Assembly (NCBI RefSeq): GCF_003721515.1
Contig: NZ_RJJD01000015.1
Span: 286,258-350,257, forward strand
Direction: 5' to 3'
From: Rufibacter latericius
GTDB taxonomy: Bacteria > Bacteroidota > Bacteroidia > Cytophagales > Hymenobacteraceae
DNA: 64,000 nt
This document shows, piece by piece, positions 44,726 to 53,230 of this stretch. The translations under genes were made by a program, and so were the position numbers. A model generated the notes under the pieces. That model did no database searches. It was not told where the DNA came from and worked only from the letters and a program-made list of their open reading frames with translations. Position 1 is the first letter of the stretch; every line of letters begins with the position of its first letter.

Positions 44726-45166
44726 CTACCTTTCATCTCTGCTTTTGGCGGGGTTCTCCACAGAAAACGGAGCCATCAACCATAACATGGCCTCTCCTTC
44801 ATCCTTGAAATCGCACATAGCCAAATGGTGCAGGTTGCCCGCACGCTGAATCATCTGCTCTACGGCCATCTTGTTGAACAAGTCTTCTGAGACCAAAGTG
44901 GCCATTCGGCGCAGAGAACTCTGCAGAAGACGAGGCATAATGACTTCTACAAACCAAGCTTGATCGGCCTGCCGAATGGCTTTCATTTTCGGGTTATCGG
45001 CGAGCCAACGAGTAATGCCATTCTCTTCTATGAGCCCAATACAGGCTAAAACCGCTTCCTGAAATTCATGGCTGCTCAGAAAACCATTCCAAACAGCATA
45101 AGCCGTTGAACGGTCTTCGTCAAAACTCAAGGTTACACTTTCTGTATGATAGTAAACTTTTCTCAT
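44726..45166 (-). CDS. STAS/SpoIIAA-like small protein, paralogue 3
   Basis: 146 aa from the ATG at 45166 (M-R-K-V-Y-Y-H), chosen because the other paralogues start at the same place; the upstream in-frame extension has no match. Shares A-I-R-Q-A-D-Q-A-W-F, R-R-M-A-T-L-V-S-E-D-L-F-N-K-M-A-V with paralogue 1, the closest relative. A duplicated gene family next to a PAS-only protein suggests a common signalling circuit. Confidence 0.68.
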   Translation of the reverse strand: MRKVYYHTESVTLSFDEDRSTAYAVWNGFLSSHEFQEAVLACIGLIEENGITRWLADNPKMKAIRQADQAWFVEVIMPRLLQSSLRRMATLVSEDLFNKMAVEQMIQRAGNLHHLAMCDFKDEGEAMLWLMAPFSVENPAKSRDER

Positions 45167-45734
45167 GGAGAATAAAATACAACAACGCCTTAGAAGGTCA
45201 AAAACCTGTCGTAGCGGTTGGTTTCTGGTCAGATTTCGAAACATCCACTCTAAACCTCAGGGCCTGGCACCTGCCGTCACTTCCGAAGAACTACCCGCTC
45301 TCGCTCAACTCAAATTCCTTTCTGCAGGTAGCGTCTGCCTGAAGCCTTCTCATCCCTGAAGAACCACGTACCAGCTAAATTGTTTTAACCCCGCGCACCG
45401 TCTCTTCCTGGCCTACGGCTTTTACGGGCAGGCATTTGCCTACGCCTCGTATAAACCCTTGGCTTCATATACGGTGTAGGAACAGGAAAGTACGCCCTTT
45501 CTCGCCTGTAAAGGCCATTGGTTTGGCCGTGAGGAAATCTGACATCTTTTCACAGCCAATCTCTCTGTTTCCAGAGGTAGTTTCATGGCAAAAGAACCTG
45601 CCAAAATTACATCATGAACGTATTTTCCGGTTGACAATATGTCTTAACAGTGGCTAGAAAGCGCCTCTAGAGTGACTGGTACACCCTTTGCAATATGCCT
45701 CCTGAATCACTTAGAAAGGAAGAGGGAAAGCGTC
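45167..45734. other. Gap upstream of Hsp20 pair
   Basis: 568 bp without a convincing gene. A 73-codon ORF at 45436-45657 has no feature of a protein. The promoters of the Hsp20-like gene (plus) and paralogue 3 (minus) should lie here. Confidence 0.35.
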
Positions 45735-46115
45735 ATGAAACTGATCAAAGATAAAAAGTTCTTAAAGAACATTGCACACTATATAGATTTAACCAACACC
45801 ATAGGCGGCGGGGTGGTCCAGCCGCAGGTGAACATGGTGAAACGTAAAACCGAAGCGGTTTTGCAGGTGGTGTTACCGGGCGTGTCTCCGGAGCAGTGCC
45901 AGGTGCTGCTGGACAAAAACCAACTCACCGTAATGGCCTTGCACCAGCCTCAGCAACATCCAGAAACGCAGATGCCGCTGTTCCACCAGAATTTCCTGTT
46001 GCCACCCTACGTTGATTTCAGCGAACTGAAAGTGGTGCACAAAGGCCATGAGTTGCGGGTACACATTCCGTATCTGCCACAAGGCCCTCGGTTCTTAGAG
46101 ATTGAGCAACGCTAA
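45735..46115 (+). CDS. Hsp20-like (alpha-crystallin fold) protein
   Basis: 126 aa from the ATG at 45735; an extension to 45672 lacks similarity. The central part (about residues 35-110) follows the alpha-crystallin pattern: V-L-Q-V-V-L-P-G-V, L-D-K-N-Q-L-T-V and an R-V-H-I-P-Y-L-P end, without the classic A-x-x-x-n-G-v-L. Lies 154 bp upstream of a more canonical Hsp20, probably its divergent partner in ATP-independent protein holding. Confidence 0.72.
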   Translation: MKLIKDKKFLKNIAHYIDLTNTIGGGVVQPQVNMVKRKTEAVLQVVLPGVSPEQCQVLLDKNQLTVMALHQPQQHPETQMPLFHQNFLLPPYVDFSELKVVHKGHELRVHIPYLPQGPRFLEIEQR

Positions 46116-46269
46116 ACGATAAAAGCCCCAGACGCGTCTGACACCAGGCGTTTAGGGGTTGTTTTACTAAAACCCGGCTTAAAACGGCCCTCGTGTTCTA
46201 AAGACAGTCAGATTTAAAAAGGCAGCAAAAGGGCTGCCCCTATGTTTCACATTTAAAGAAGGTAAAGTT

Positions 46270-46827
46270 ATGGCCATGCAACGTTTAGGAAGCGGCTTTG
46301 ATGACATGATGCCGCAGACGTTCAGCAGTATGCTGGACCGATTCTTTAATGATTCTGTGAACAGCCGCGAGCGGCTGAATAGATTCAGCCCTCAGGTAGA
46401 CACCTGTGAAACCGAGAAAGGGTATGAACTGGAAATGGCACTTCCGGGCCTCAAGAAAGAAGACATTCACCTTGATTTCCAACAAGGGCTTCTGACCATC
46501 TCCGGTGAGCGTCATTTCAAGAACGAGCAGCAAGACAAGCGCTATCATTTAATTGAAAGCCAATATGGGTCTTTCAGCCGCTCCTTCCAGTTCCCTGACA
46601 CGGTGAACGCTGACAACATTGAAGCAGCGTTTGAAAATGGCATTCTGCACGTGCGGGTTCCCAAAGACGAACAGAAAACCGCCAAGCGCCGGATTGAGAT
46701 ACGCGAAGGTGCCGCGCAGCCTATCCAACTAGAAAGAGACAATGTCTCTGCAGAAAACAAAGGCAACTCCTCTGGTGGCACCAAGAAAAAACAGTCTGCC
46801 ACCACCAATGGAACTGGCACCCATTAA
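46270..46827 (+). CDS. Small heat-shock protein Hsp20
   Basis: A 185-aa Hsp20. The alpha-crystallin domain (about 38-135) contains the hallmarks E-M-A-L-P-G-L-K-K-E-D-I, L-L-T-I-S-G-E-R and A-A-F-E-N-G-I-L-H-V-R-V-P. A Ser/Thr/Lys-rich C-terminal tail (from about 150) replaces the usual short I-x-I extension. ATP-independent holdase for unfolding proteins. A strong terminator follows. Confidence 0.95.
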   Translation: MAMQRLGSGFDDMMPQTFSSMLDRFFNDSVNSRERLNRFSPQVDTCETEKGYELEMALPGLKKEDIHLDFQQGLLTISGERHFKNEQQDKRYHLIESQYGSFSRSFQFPDTVNADNIEAAFENGILHVRVPKDEQKTAKRRIEIREGAAQPIQLERDNVSAENKGNSSGGTKKKQSATTNGTGTH

Positions 46828-46847
46828 GCCAGGAGGAGAAAGCACTT

Positions 46848-46885
46848 AAAACGAAAGGCACCGCTTTTGCAGTGCCTTTCGTTTT
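46848..46885 (+). terminator. Hsp20 terminator
   Basis: Perfect 14-bp arms (46848-46861, 46872-46885), followed by an AT run; 20 nt after the Hsp20 stop and facing the convergent gene at 46925. Confidence 0.9.
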
Positions 46886-46924
46886 ATATAAGGTGATCCT
46901 GTACCACTCTTCTTACGTATGGTA

Positions 46925-47182
46925 TTAGCCCTGCTTGCCCGAACTCATGGCCGAGTTACCGTTCCCGGCACTGTCTGGAATGCTGCCTGGGTTGAAGGAG
47001 TTTCTGGATCCTTGGCCCGGAACAGAAGACGGGTTAGGTCTGTCGCCCGAGATGCGGGTGGTGGTTCCTTCTGGGATTGCTCCTGCCTTGTTTGCCCGCA
47101 CGTAGTACACGGTGACAAACAAAGCGATGATCAATAAAATACACAATGCTATAAACATGACAAATCTGGTTAAGTGAAACAT
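46925..47182 (-). CDS. Small single-span membrane protein, 85 aa
   Basis: One strong transmembrane segment (about residues 6-28: F-V-M-F-I-A-L-C-I-L-L-I-I-A) followed by a low-complexity Pro/Ser/Asn/Gly tail facing the periplasm. No family recognised. It is convergent with Hsp20 and divergent from the Gly-rich protein at 47317. Confidence 0.6.
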   Translation of the reverse strand: MFHLTRFVMFIALCILLIIALFVTVYYVRANKAGAIPEGTTTRISGDRPNPSSVPGQGSRNSFNPGSIPDSAGNGNSAMSSGKQG

Positions 47183-47316
47183 AAGGCTTCTTTCTTTTAC
47201 TCTGTTTTCTGCCTGCTGTTGCGCTTTTCCGGTGGTTATTCCACTCCCGGGGCTGGGTTTATCTTTTTTTCCCCAGCTTTATCATAGAGAAGCTACTTTT
47301 TCGTTTATTTAATGCT

Positions 47317-48090
47317 ATGATAAAAAAATTATATTTTCTGGTTTTCTTTTGCTGGGCTGCGGCAGAATGTAGCTGGGCCCAAAGCTCTGAAGTTACATCG
47401 GGGCAACCATATTTTATAGAACTGCACAACGGACAGCGCGTGTATGCGCAGAAGCTTCAATTCAAAAGCCCGGTCTTCAAACAGAACTTCTTCCTTTTGG
47501 ATGACTCTCTGAAATACGCCCCTGAAACGGTAAAGTATTTCCAGAGCAACGAAGGCTTCTTTGCCCGCGTAGACGCCGGCCGCCGCTTCAGTAACTTTGC
47601 CCAGCGCGAACAGGCCGGGCGCGTGTCTACCTACTTTGTGTACCGCACAGACTACAACTCCTATGGCCCAGGCATTGGCATTGGCATGGGAGGCTACGGC
47701 ATGGGTGGTTACGGAATGGGCGGATACGGCGGGTATGGCGGCTATCCTTCCCAGCGCCGCGTGTATTATTTCCAAAAGGAAAAGGAGCCTTTGCAGCCGC
47801 TTACCTACAGGAACCTTCGGGCCGCCTTGTCTGACAACCCTGGTAGTTTAGAGAGTCTACAGGATTACAAAAGGGGACAGAACATTCAAACGGGCTTTTA
47901 TGTGGCTGGTGCTGGCCTGATGATCGCGGGTGCTACCCAGCAATTCAGGGGCAGCAGCTCTGGCAGTTCGGTTTCCCCGCTGCTGCTGGTAGGTTTGGGA
48001 GTTTCCTTGCTTCCCCAGATCTTCCGATTGGTGAGAAAAGACCGTCTTTCTGAGGCTATAGAGATCTACAACTATACACCTAAAGAATAG
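47317..48090 (+). CDS. Secreted/envelope protein with Gly-Tyr-Met-rich segment
   Basis: A 257-aa protein with a signal peptide (cleavage near S-W-A-Q-S-S). Between about residues 115-145 a run of G-G-Y-G-M-G units forms a flexible low-complexity stretch. A C-terminal hydrophobic segment (around 190-230) may cross the membrane. No enzyme motif; no function assigned. A 15-bp-plus terminator follows, shared with the convergent SH3 gene. Confidence 0.7.
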   Translation: MIKKLYFLVFFCWAAAECSWAQSSEVTSGQPYFIELHNGQRVYAQKLQFKSPVFKQNFFLLDDSLKYAPETVKYFQSNEGFFARVDAGRRFSNFAQREQAGRVSTYFVYRTDYNSYGPGIGIGMGGYGMGGYGMGGYGGYGGYPSQRRVYYFQKEKEPLQPLTYRNLRAALSDNPGSLESLQDYKRGQNIQTGFYVAGAGLMIAGATQQFRGSSSGSSVSPLLLVGLGVSLLPQIFRLVRKDRLSEAIEIYNYTPKE

Positions 48091-48106
48091 CGCCTGCGTA
48101 ATCTGT

Positions 48107-48150
48107 TAAAGCAAAGGGCCCGCTCTTGGATGAGCGGGCCCTTTGCTTTA
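48107..48150. terminator. Bidirectional terminator
   Basis: Near-perfect 19-bp arms around TTGGAT, including GCAAAGGGCCCGCTC (48111-48125) and its complement (48132-48146). It lies between convergent genes. Confidence 0.92.
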
Positions 48151-48194
48151 AGGACATGGCCGGTCAGAGGCCTGCCTTCTTGCTTTTTGCCAGA

Positions 48195-48509
48195 TTAAAG
48201 CTTAGCGCTTTTATTTGGGGCTACTGGAGTTTTAGCAGCGGTAGCTTTTTTGGCTTTCTTGGCTTTCAGGTAAGTATTCAGCACATAGCCAGCTTCTCCG
48301 TCAATCTGTACCAGAGACCATTCATGGTTTTGTTTCCGCATGACAATGATCTCATCTTCAGAACCCAGCAGGCGCATCACTTCGCCCCCAATACCCGGCT
48401 GACGGTACATTTTAACTTTCTCTGTGTTCACCCGGCTGGTAGGGCCTTGCGCGAACGCAGTTAATACTTGCATGCTAACTAGGGCGAGGATGATGAATAG
48501 ACGTTTCAT
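48195..48509 (-). CDS. Secreted SH3-domain protein
   Basis: A 104-aa protein with a signal peptide (cleaved near L-T-A-F-A-Q) and a bacterial SH3 (SH3_3) domain: V-K-M-Y-R-Q-P-G, I-I-V-M-R-K and W-S-L-V-Q-I-D-G-E-A-G-Y-V-L. A Lys/Ala-rich tail ends the protein. Likely binds peptidoglycan or envelope partners. Confidence 0.82.
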   Translation of the reverse strand: MKRLFIILALVSMQVLTAFAQGPTSRVNTEKVKMYRQPGIGGEVMRLLGSEDEIIVMRKQNHEWSLVQIDGEAGYVLNTYLKAKKAKKATAAKTPVAPNKSAKL

Positions 48510-49260
48510 AATTATTTTGTTTTAATGAGTGAATGACAAAATGAAAGACTCTTATTTTAATGGTTTAATTGCTCATTTAAACACCTTTTCAAAAGGAAAA
48601 GGACGTGAATATCCAGGGCAGTATTTTGCCTATTATTTGCGAATGTATTATTTCAATATGTTTGTGTTATACTCTAATAGATGCAGAATCTAAAAGAAGG
48701 TTGCTTGCGGATGTTTATTTTTTCTTAATAATGAGAAACTAATCTTAAAACCATCTATTCCTACACTAGTTCTGCTCCAACTCCTTGCGTTATTCTAGGT
48801 TTCACAAGTTACATGCCAAGTAATTAAGTATCTAAAAATCAATCCTTTATACATAATCTCAAATAACTTTATGTGCGATGCCGTACACTTTTCTATTTAA
48901 AACCGGACACTTTTCGTTCACACCTAACCTTTGAATATTTATTGTCTGTAAAAGGGATCCCGAACACCATACTACTACAGCAAATCTTTTCGTTCACTAC
49001 GCCAACAGATGTATCTACACCAATATCAACCCAGGCTCCTCTAGATTCATCACCCGAATTATCAGGATCTAATTAAAAGCTATTTCCGTCCTCTAACGGA
49101 ACAAATATAAAGGGGCTATTTTCTTAAAACCAAGCCCAAAACAGCAATTAACAGATAATTAACTATACTAAGGATTAGCGACTTTTTATTTAACATTTCC
49201 TTAGCATTTATTTCACCCCTGCCAGCCACTTCCTATTTTTGTACCTGATTTAATTCTATC
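48510..49260. other. AT-rich gap, no gene seen
   Basis: About 750 bp between the SH3 gene (minus) and a GNAT gene (plus). A 67-codon ORF at 48873-49076 looks like chance. No repeat or hairpin stands out. Confidence 0.35.
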
Positions 49261-49695
49261 ATGGTTACAGCTTTTCAAATAAGGGAAATAACAGAGTTAG
49301 CTGAGATGCTGCATCAATTCCCCTTGATTCAGTTCCTGAACCCCAACATGGAGCCCGAGCGGTACGAGGAGTTGTTGCGCTTGATGCTACCCCAGCACTA
49401 CCGGATGGTAGGCGTTTTTGATGGCACCACTTGCCTGGGTTTGTCGGGGTACTGGATTGGCACCAAGCTGTACAGCGGCAAGTACCTGGAGGTAGACAAT
49501 TTTGTGGTGGATGAGCAGTACCGCTCAAAGGGCATCGGGAAACTACTGCTTGACTGGCTTACTGCCGAGGCCAACCGCTATCACTGCGAGACCATGATGC
49601 TGGATGCCTACGTGGTGAACAATGCCGCCCATAAGTTCTACCTGCGCGAAGGCTTTGTGATCAAGGGTTTCCATTTCCTGAAAAGGCTGGCGTAG
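49261..49695 (+). CDS. GNAT-family N-acetyltransferase
   Basis: A 144-aa GNAT. Motif A appears as E-V-D-N-F-V-V-D-E-Q-Y-R-S-K-G-I-G-K, where the R-x-x-G-x-G-K/x loop binds the acetyl-CoA pyrophosphate, and L-D-A-Y-V-V-N-N-A-A-H-K-F-Y is motif B. Transfers an acetyl group from acetyl-CoA to an unknown amine. Confidence 0.92.
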   Translation: MVTAFQIREITELAEMLHQFPLIQFLNPNMEPERYEELLRLMLPQHYRMVGVFDGTTCLGLSGYWIGTKLYSGKYLEVDNFVVDEQYRSKGIGKLLLDWLTAEANRYHCETMMLDAYVVNNAAHKFYLREGFVIKGFHFLKRLA

Positions 49696-49763
49696 ATACC
49701 CAAAACCTCGGAACCAATAACGTCTTTGCTTTGCTTGAGAAGGCCCGTTTTCTGAACAAGGCG

Positions 49764-49798
49764 GTTTTCGGGCCTTTTCCAGAAAAAGGCCCTGAAAC
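49764..49798. repeat. Palindrome, intergenic IR family
   Basis: GTTTTCGGGCC...GGCCCTGAAAC arms around TTTTCCAGAAAA, between GNAT and hydrolase genes. Confidence 0.7.
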
Positions 49799-49841
49799 AG
49801 AAACGTTTGGTTTGAACCCGTAAGAACACTTATCTTACCAC

Positions 49842-50534
49842 ATGGAACCACTGCTACTGTTACACGGCGCTCTTGGCGCGAAAGACCAGTTTGAGCCGCT
49901 GCTGCCACTGCTGTCCTCTACGGTACCGGTGTACTCCTTCAACCTGGCTGGCCATGGCGGAGCTCCCTTTCCCAAAGAGCCTTTCTCTATAGAATACTTT
50001 GTACGCCAACTGCTGGACTGGCTGGATCATCATCACCTGCCCCGCATTCAGGTTTTTGGCTACAGCATGGGCGGCTATATTGCCCTGGAAGCGGCTAGGC
50101 AGCAACCTGACCGCTTCTCCCGGATCTTTACCCTTGCTACCAAGTTCCACTGGACTCCTGAAACAGCCCTCCATGAAACCGCGAAGCTCCAGCCAGACAT
50201 AATTTCCTCCAAAGTACCGACGTTTGCACAGGTACTGCAGGAGCGGCATGCCCCGCAAGACTGGACTGAACTATTGCATCGCACTTCGGCCATGATGCAC
50301 CAATTGGGTCAGGTACCTACGCTTTCAAGTCAGGCTTTCGCCCAGATCAACATACCGGTGTGCGTAGCCGTAGGAGACCGAGACCAGATGGTTTCCATTG
50401 AAGAATCGCTGGAAGCATACCGGCAATTGCCGCAAGGCCAGTTTCATGTTTTACCCAATACCAAACACCCGCTGGAGCAACTCCAATGGCCGCAGTTGGC
50501 CCAGGCGCTCCAACATTTTTTCTCTTATGCATAA
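49842..50534 (+). CDS. Alpha/beta-fold hydrolase
   Basis: A 230-aa hydrolase. The oxyanion-hole start L-L-L-H-G-A-L-G, the nucleophile elbow G-Y-S-M-G-G (Ser near residue 77), the acid in V-G-D-R-D-Q-M and the His in T-K-H-P-L complete the triad. Substrate unknown. Its last 8 nt overlap the next gene, so translation is coupled. Confidence 0.9.
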   Translation: MEPLLLLHGALGAKDQFEPLLPLLSSTVPVYSFNLAGHGGAPFPKEPFSIEYFVRQLLDWLDHHHLPRIQVFGYSMGGYIALEAARQQPDRFSRIFTLATKFHWTPETALHETAKLQPDIISSKVPTFAQVLQERHAPQDWTELLHRTSAMMHQLGQVPTLSSQAFAQINIPVCVAVGDRDQMVSIEESLEAYRQLPQGQFHVLPNTKHPLEQLQWPQLAQALQHFFSYA

Positions 50535-50937
50535 ATCCCCCTCCTGGTTCCGCTGGAATCTTCTTTGCCTTCTGTTTCTGGTCTTTTTCTTTTCCAGCTG
50601 CTCTTCCAGCGAACCTGCCTTCGGGAAGCGCGGCTACACAGAGAACGGAAAAGCCTCTTTTTACTCCGATAAACTAAAAGGGAACAAAATGGCCAACGGC
50701 GAACCCTACAGACCCGGCAAGCGCACGGCCGCCCACAAGAAACTGCCGTTTGGCACTAAAGTAAAAGTCATCAATCCGCAGAACGGCCGTTCCGTGAAAG
50801 TGCTCATCACTGACCGCGGACCTTTCGCCCGCGGCCGCATCATAGATCTTTCTAAATCAGCGGCCCGGAAACTGGATCTGGAGAAAAGCGGGGTGGCACC
50901 GGTGCAGATGAAGGTGTTGAGGGAAGGGAGAAGATAA
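50527..50937 (+). CDS. RlpA-like lipoprotein (septal ring/peptidoglycan)
   Basis: 136 aa from the ATG at 50527, which gives a signal peptide and lipobox F-S-S-C-S; the long in-frame reading from 50398 lies inside the preceding gene. The double-psi beta-barrel is readable: G-K-A-S-F-Y-S-D, H-K-K-L-P-F-G-T-K-V, then T-D-R-G-P-F with the catalytic Asp and G-R-I-I-D-L-S-K. RlpA-type lytic transglycosylases cut glycan strands lacking stem peptides. No SPOR domain, so it may not localise to the septum by that route. Confidence 0.9.
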   Translation: MHKSPSWFRWNLLCLLFLVFFFSSCSSSEPAFGKRGYTENGKASFYSDKLKGNKMANGEPYRPGKRTAAHKKLPFGTKVKVINPQNGRSVKVLITDRGPFARGRIIDLSKSAARKLDLEKSGVAPVQMKVLREGRR

Positions 50938-51088
50938 GGTTTGTCTTGGTTTCTTTTTGCCTGAGGCTTCCCTTGTTGAGGGCAAGGCTTGTAGTCTGAA
51001 GTTGGTTTTGTTGCTTGGTCTGGTAAAGCTGCCGTGGCTTCTGGTGTTCAGTTTTTAAGAGCTTGGTTGTTTCATCGTATCCCTTCGT

Positions 51089-51310
51089 GCGCTCACGGCC
51101 GCGAGGCCCCGTCTTCCGGGTTCGCGCTGTGCCAGCTTCCTTTGCTCCTTTCAGTCGCAATGCCTATCGGCACCGGAACCTGCCTAGGCGCTCACCCGAA
51201 AGACTGGAATAGGGTTCTTTCAACTGCTGCGATATTCCATGGTTCAAGTCTGCGACTTGGACCTACTATGATCTGAAGTTTGCAACTTCAGTGGGGCGCG
51301 AGCCTCAAAA
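51089..51310. repeat. 222-bp dispersed repeat, copy 2
   Basis: Nearly identical to 30383-30604, keeping both hairpins (51241-51263 and 51273-51291) unchanged while differences cluster elsewhere. Again between two convergent genes (RlpA-like on plus, PfkB kinase on minus). Confidence 0.85.
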
Positions 51311-51459
51311 TGCAAGGAACCGCTGGTGCCAACCAACAGACCATGTTAACACGTATTTCCAAATCCCTTCAGCTTACCAAAACATCAGACCCAAACCTCG
51401 TCATTTCTAAAAGTACCCTTTTCAGCCTGGTTTCCCCAAAACAACGGCAAAACGAGATG

Positions 51460-52392
51460 TTACCGTCGTGCTTTGAGCCAGGCGTAGATGCTTTCTACAT
51501 CGGGTTTGCGGCAGAGTTCGGAGCCGGGGGTCATGGTGGCGGCGGTACCTGCCGCAACTCCGTAGCGGATCACGTCTGACAAAGGCCAGCCTTCCTGGAG
51601 TTTCAGGACCATGGCGCCCACCATGCTATCACCAGCGCCTACGGCGCTTTCTTGTTTGACGGTGGGCGGCACTACGTATTCAAATCCTTCTTTGGAAGCC
51701 AACATAGCACCTCTGGGTCCTAAGGAAACCACCAAAACCTGGCTTTTGCCTTCCTCCAACACCTGCGTGGCCAGATCTTCCTGTTCCTGCGACGAGATCA
51801 CTTCTTTGTTGGCCAGCGCCGCTAGTTCGTTCAGGTTGGGTTTGAGCAGGTAAATGCCTTTGCTGGCCGCTTTCATGAGGGCTTCGCCCGAGGTGTCTAC
51901 TACCAGTTTAAAGCCTTTCTTGCAGGCCAGTTCTGCTATTTGGGCATAGAAATCATCTGGTACGCCGGGGGGGTTGCTGCCGCTGGCAATCACAAACTCG
52001 GGGACTTCTTCCAGTTCCTCCAAGGCCTGTAGAAACTGTCGCCACTCGGGTTCCGTGACCTGGGGGCCGGGCATGCCAAACCGATATTCCTGGCGAGACG
52101 AGGTTTCAAACACCACCAGGTTTTCCCGGGTAGATTCGGCGCAGGTGAATTTTCGGAACTGGACCCCTTCCTTTTGAAGAAGGTCTCCCAGTTTATCTCC
52201 CGTGTGTCCGCCGGCCAGATACCAAGCGCAGGATTCACCACCCAATTTCTTGATAGCCCTGGACACGTTGATACCGCCGCCGCCCGGCTCAAAGACTGGC
52301 TTCTCACAGCGGAGTTTTTTCTCTGGGGCTACAGATTCTACCCGGGTGCTTTTATCCAGCGCGGGGTTTACGGTGATGGTGATGATTTTCAT
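51460..52392 (-). CDS. PfkB-family sugar kinase (1-phosphofructokinase-like)
   Basis: A 310-aa ribokinase-fold enzyme. N-terminal T-V-N-P-A-L-D and G-G-G-G-I-N-V-S-R fit the hexose-phosphate-kinase branch (FruK/PfkB/LacC), and the C-terminal catalytic motif G-A-G-D-S-M-V-G with the base Asp is intact. It likely phosphorylates a hexose phosphate with ATP; FruK, LacC and PfkB cannot be told apart from sequence alone. The gene is monocistronic. Confidence 0.9.
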   Translation of the reverse strand: MKIITITVNPALDKSTRVESVAPEKKLRCEKPVFEPGGGGINVSRAIKKLGGESCAWYLAGGHTGDKLGDLLQKEGVQFRKFTCAESTRENLVVFETSSRQEYRFGMPGPQVTEPEWRQFLQALEELEEVPEFVIASGSNPPGVPDDFYAQIAELACKKGFKLVVDTSGEALMKAASKGIYLLKPNLNELAALANKEVISSQEQEDLATQVLEEGKSQVLVVSLGPRGAMLASKEGFEYVVPPTVKQESAVGAGDSMVGAMVLKLQEGWPLSDVIRYGVAAGTAATMTPGSELCRKPDVESIYAWLKARR

Positions 52393-52473
52393 AGCGATGG
52401 TAGTATGGACAAATGGAGTCAGGGTGGCTTCTAAAGTAATTTCCTTGGAAGCAATCCCCAGAACAGAAAGTCT

Positions 52474-52508
52474 ATTTTCAGGCTCCTTTTAGTAAATCAG
52501 CCTTGAAA
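52474..52508. repeat. Palindrome, intergenic IR family
   Basis: Degenerate member (ATTTTCAGGCT...CAGCCTTGAAAT) in the gap upstream of the sigma-factor gene. Confidence 0.45.
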
Positions 52509-52622
52509 TGATCTTTTACGATACTATTCGGCTTATCTTCAAAAAAAGTTAAAAAGTTATTCCCCGCCTGCGACTTTTCTGGTGCTTCATGTCACTTACC
52601 GTCAAAACCAGAGGAATACGTT

Positions 52623-53219
52623 ATGTCCCAACCGCAAGAACATACCGCCAAACAGCAAGCGTTTCTGGCGCTCTACGAACCGGTGCACGCGCCTTTTGCC
52701 CGGTTCTGCCAGGCTCGGGTGTTTCATAGCGCAGACGCCAAAGACCTCATCAGTGAGACGGTACTGCAAGCCTATGAGCACTTTGATTCGCTTCGGCACA
52801 AAGAGGCGTTCCTGCATTTCCTGTTCGGGATCGCGACCCGCATCCTGCGGAACAAGAGCCGGCGGCGCAAGTTCTGGGGCATTTTCAGTGCTCCGGAGGC
52901 CGAGGAAAAACACCTGGACTCCCAAAACCCGGAGCTGACCGCCGATGTACGGTTGCTGTACGAGGCCCTGGCCAAACTGCCCGAGGAACAGCGCGAAGCC
53001 ATCATCCTGTTTGAGATCTCTGGTTTCGCCCTCAAGGAAGTGCAGGCCATTCAGGGGTGCAGCCTCTCGGCGGTGAAATCACGGGTGGTGCGCGGCAAGA
53101 AACGGCTGGCCCGCCTGCTCAACGACCAGGAAACGCTGCACGTGCTGGAAAACGAACCCTCTGAGGAGGCGCAGTTTGAGAAAATCAGTTCCCGGGCGCA
53201 AGTAAGTCTCACTTTTTAA
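52623..53219 (+). CDS. ECF-type RNA polymerase sigma factor
   Basis: A 198-aa ECF sigma factor. Region 2 covers about residues 20-90 (D-A-K-D-L-I-S-E-T-V-L-Q-A), and region 4 about 115-170 (L-P-E-E-Q-R-E-A-I-I-L-F-E-I, then C-S-L-S-A-V-K-S-R-V as HTH). A 30-residue tail follows. It directs transcription of envelope genes, presumably held by the membrane protein whose gene begins 11 nt downstream. Confidence 0.92.
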   Translation: MSQPQEHTAKQQAFLALYEPVHAPFARFCQARVFHSADAKDLISETVLQAYEHFDSLRHKEAFLHFLFGIATRILRNKSRRRKFWGIFSAPEAEEKHLDSQNPELTADVRLLYEALAKLPEEQREAIILFEISGFALKEVQAIQGCSLSAVKSRVVRGKKRLARLLNDQETLHVLENEPSEEAQFEKISSRAQVSLTF

Positions 53220-53230
53220 CCAGAGCCACC

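Noticed and set aside
45436-45657. 73-codon ORF before the Hsp20 pair
   Set aside because: No coding character; its opposite strand is open too.
48873-49076. 67-codon ORF in the AT-rich gap
   Set aside because: No signal, no membrane segment, no homologue-like pattern and unusual composition; likely chance.
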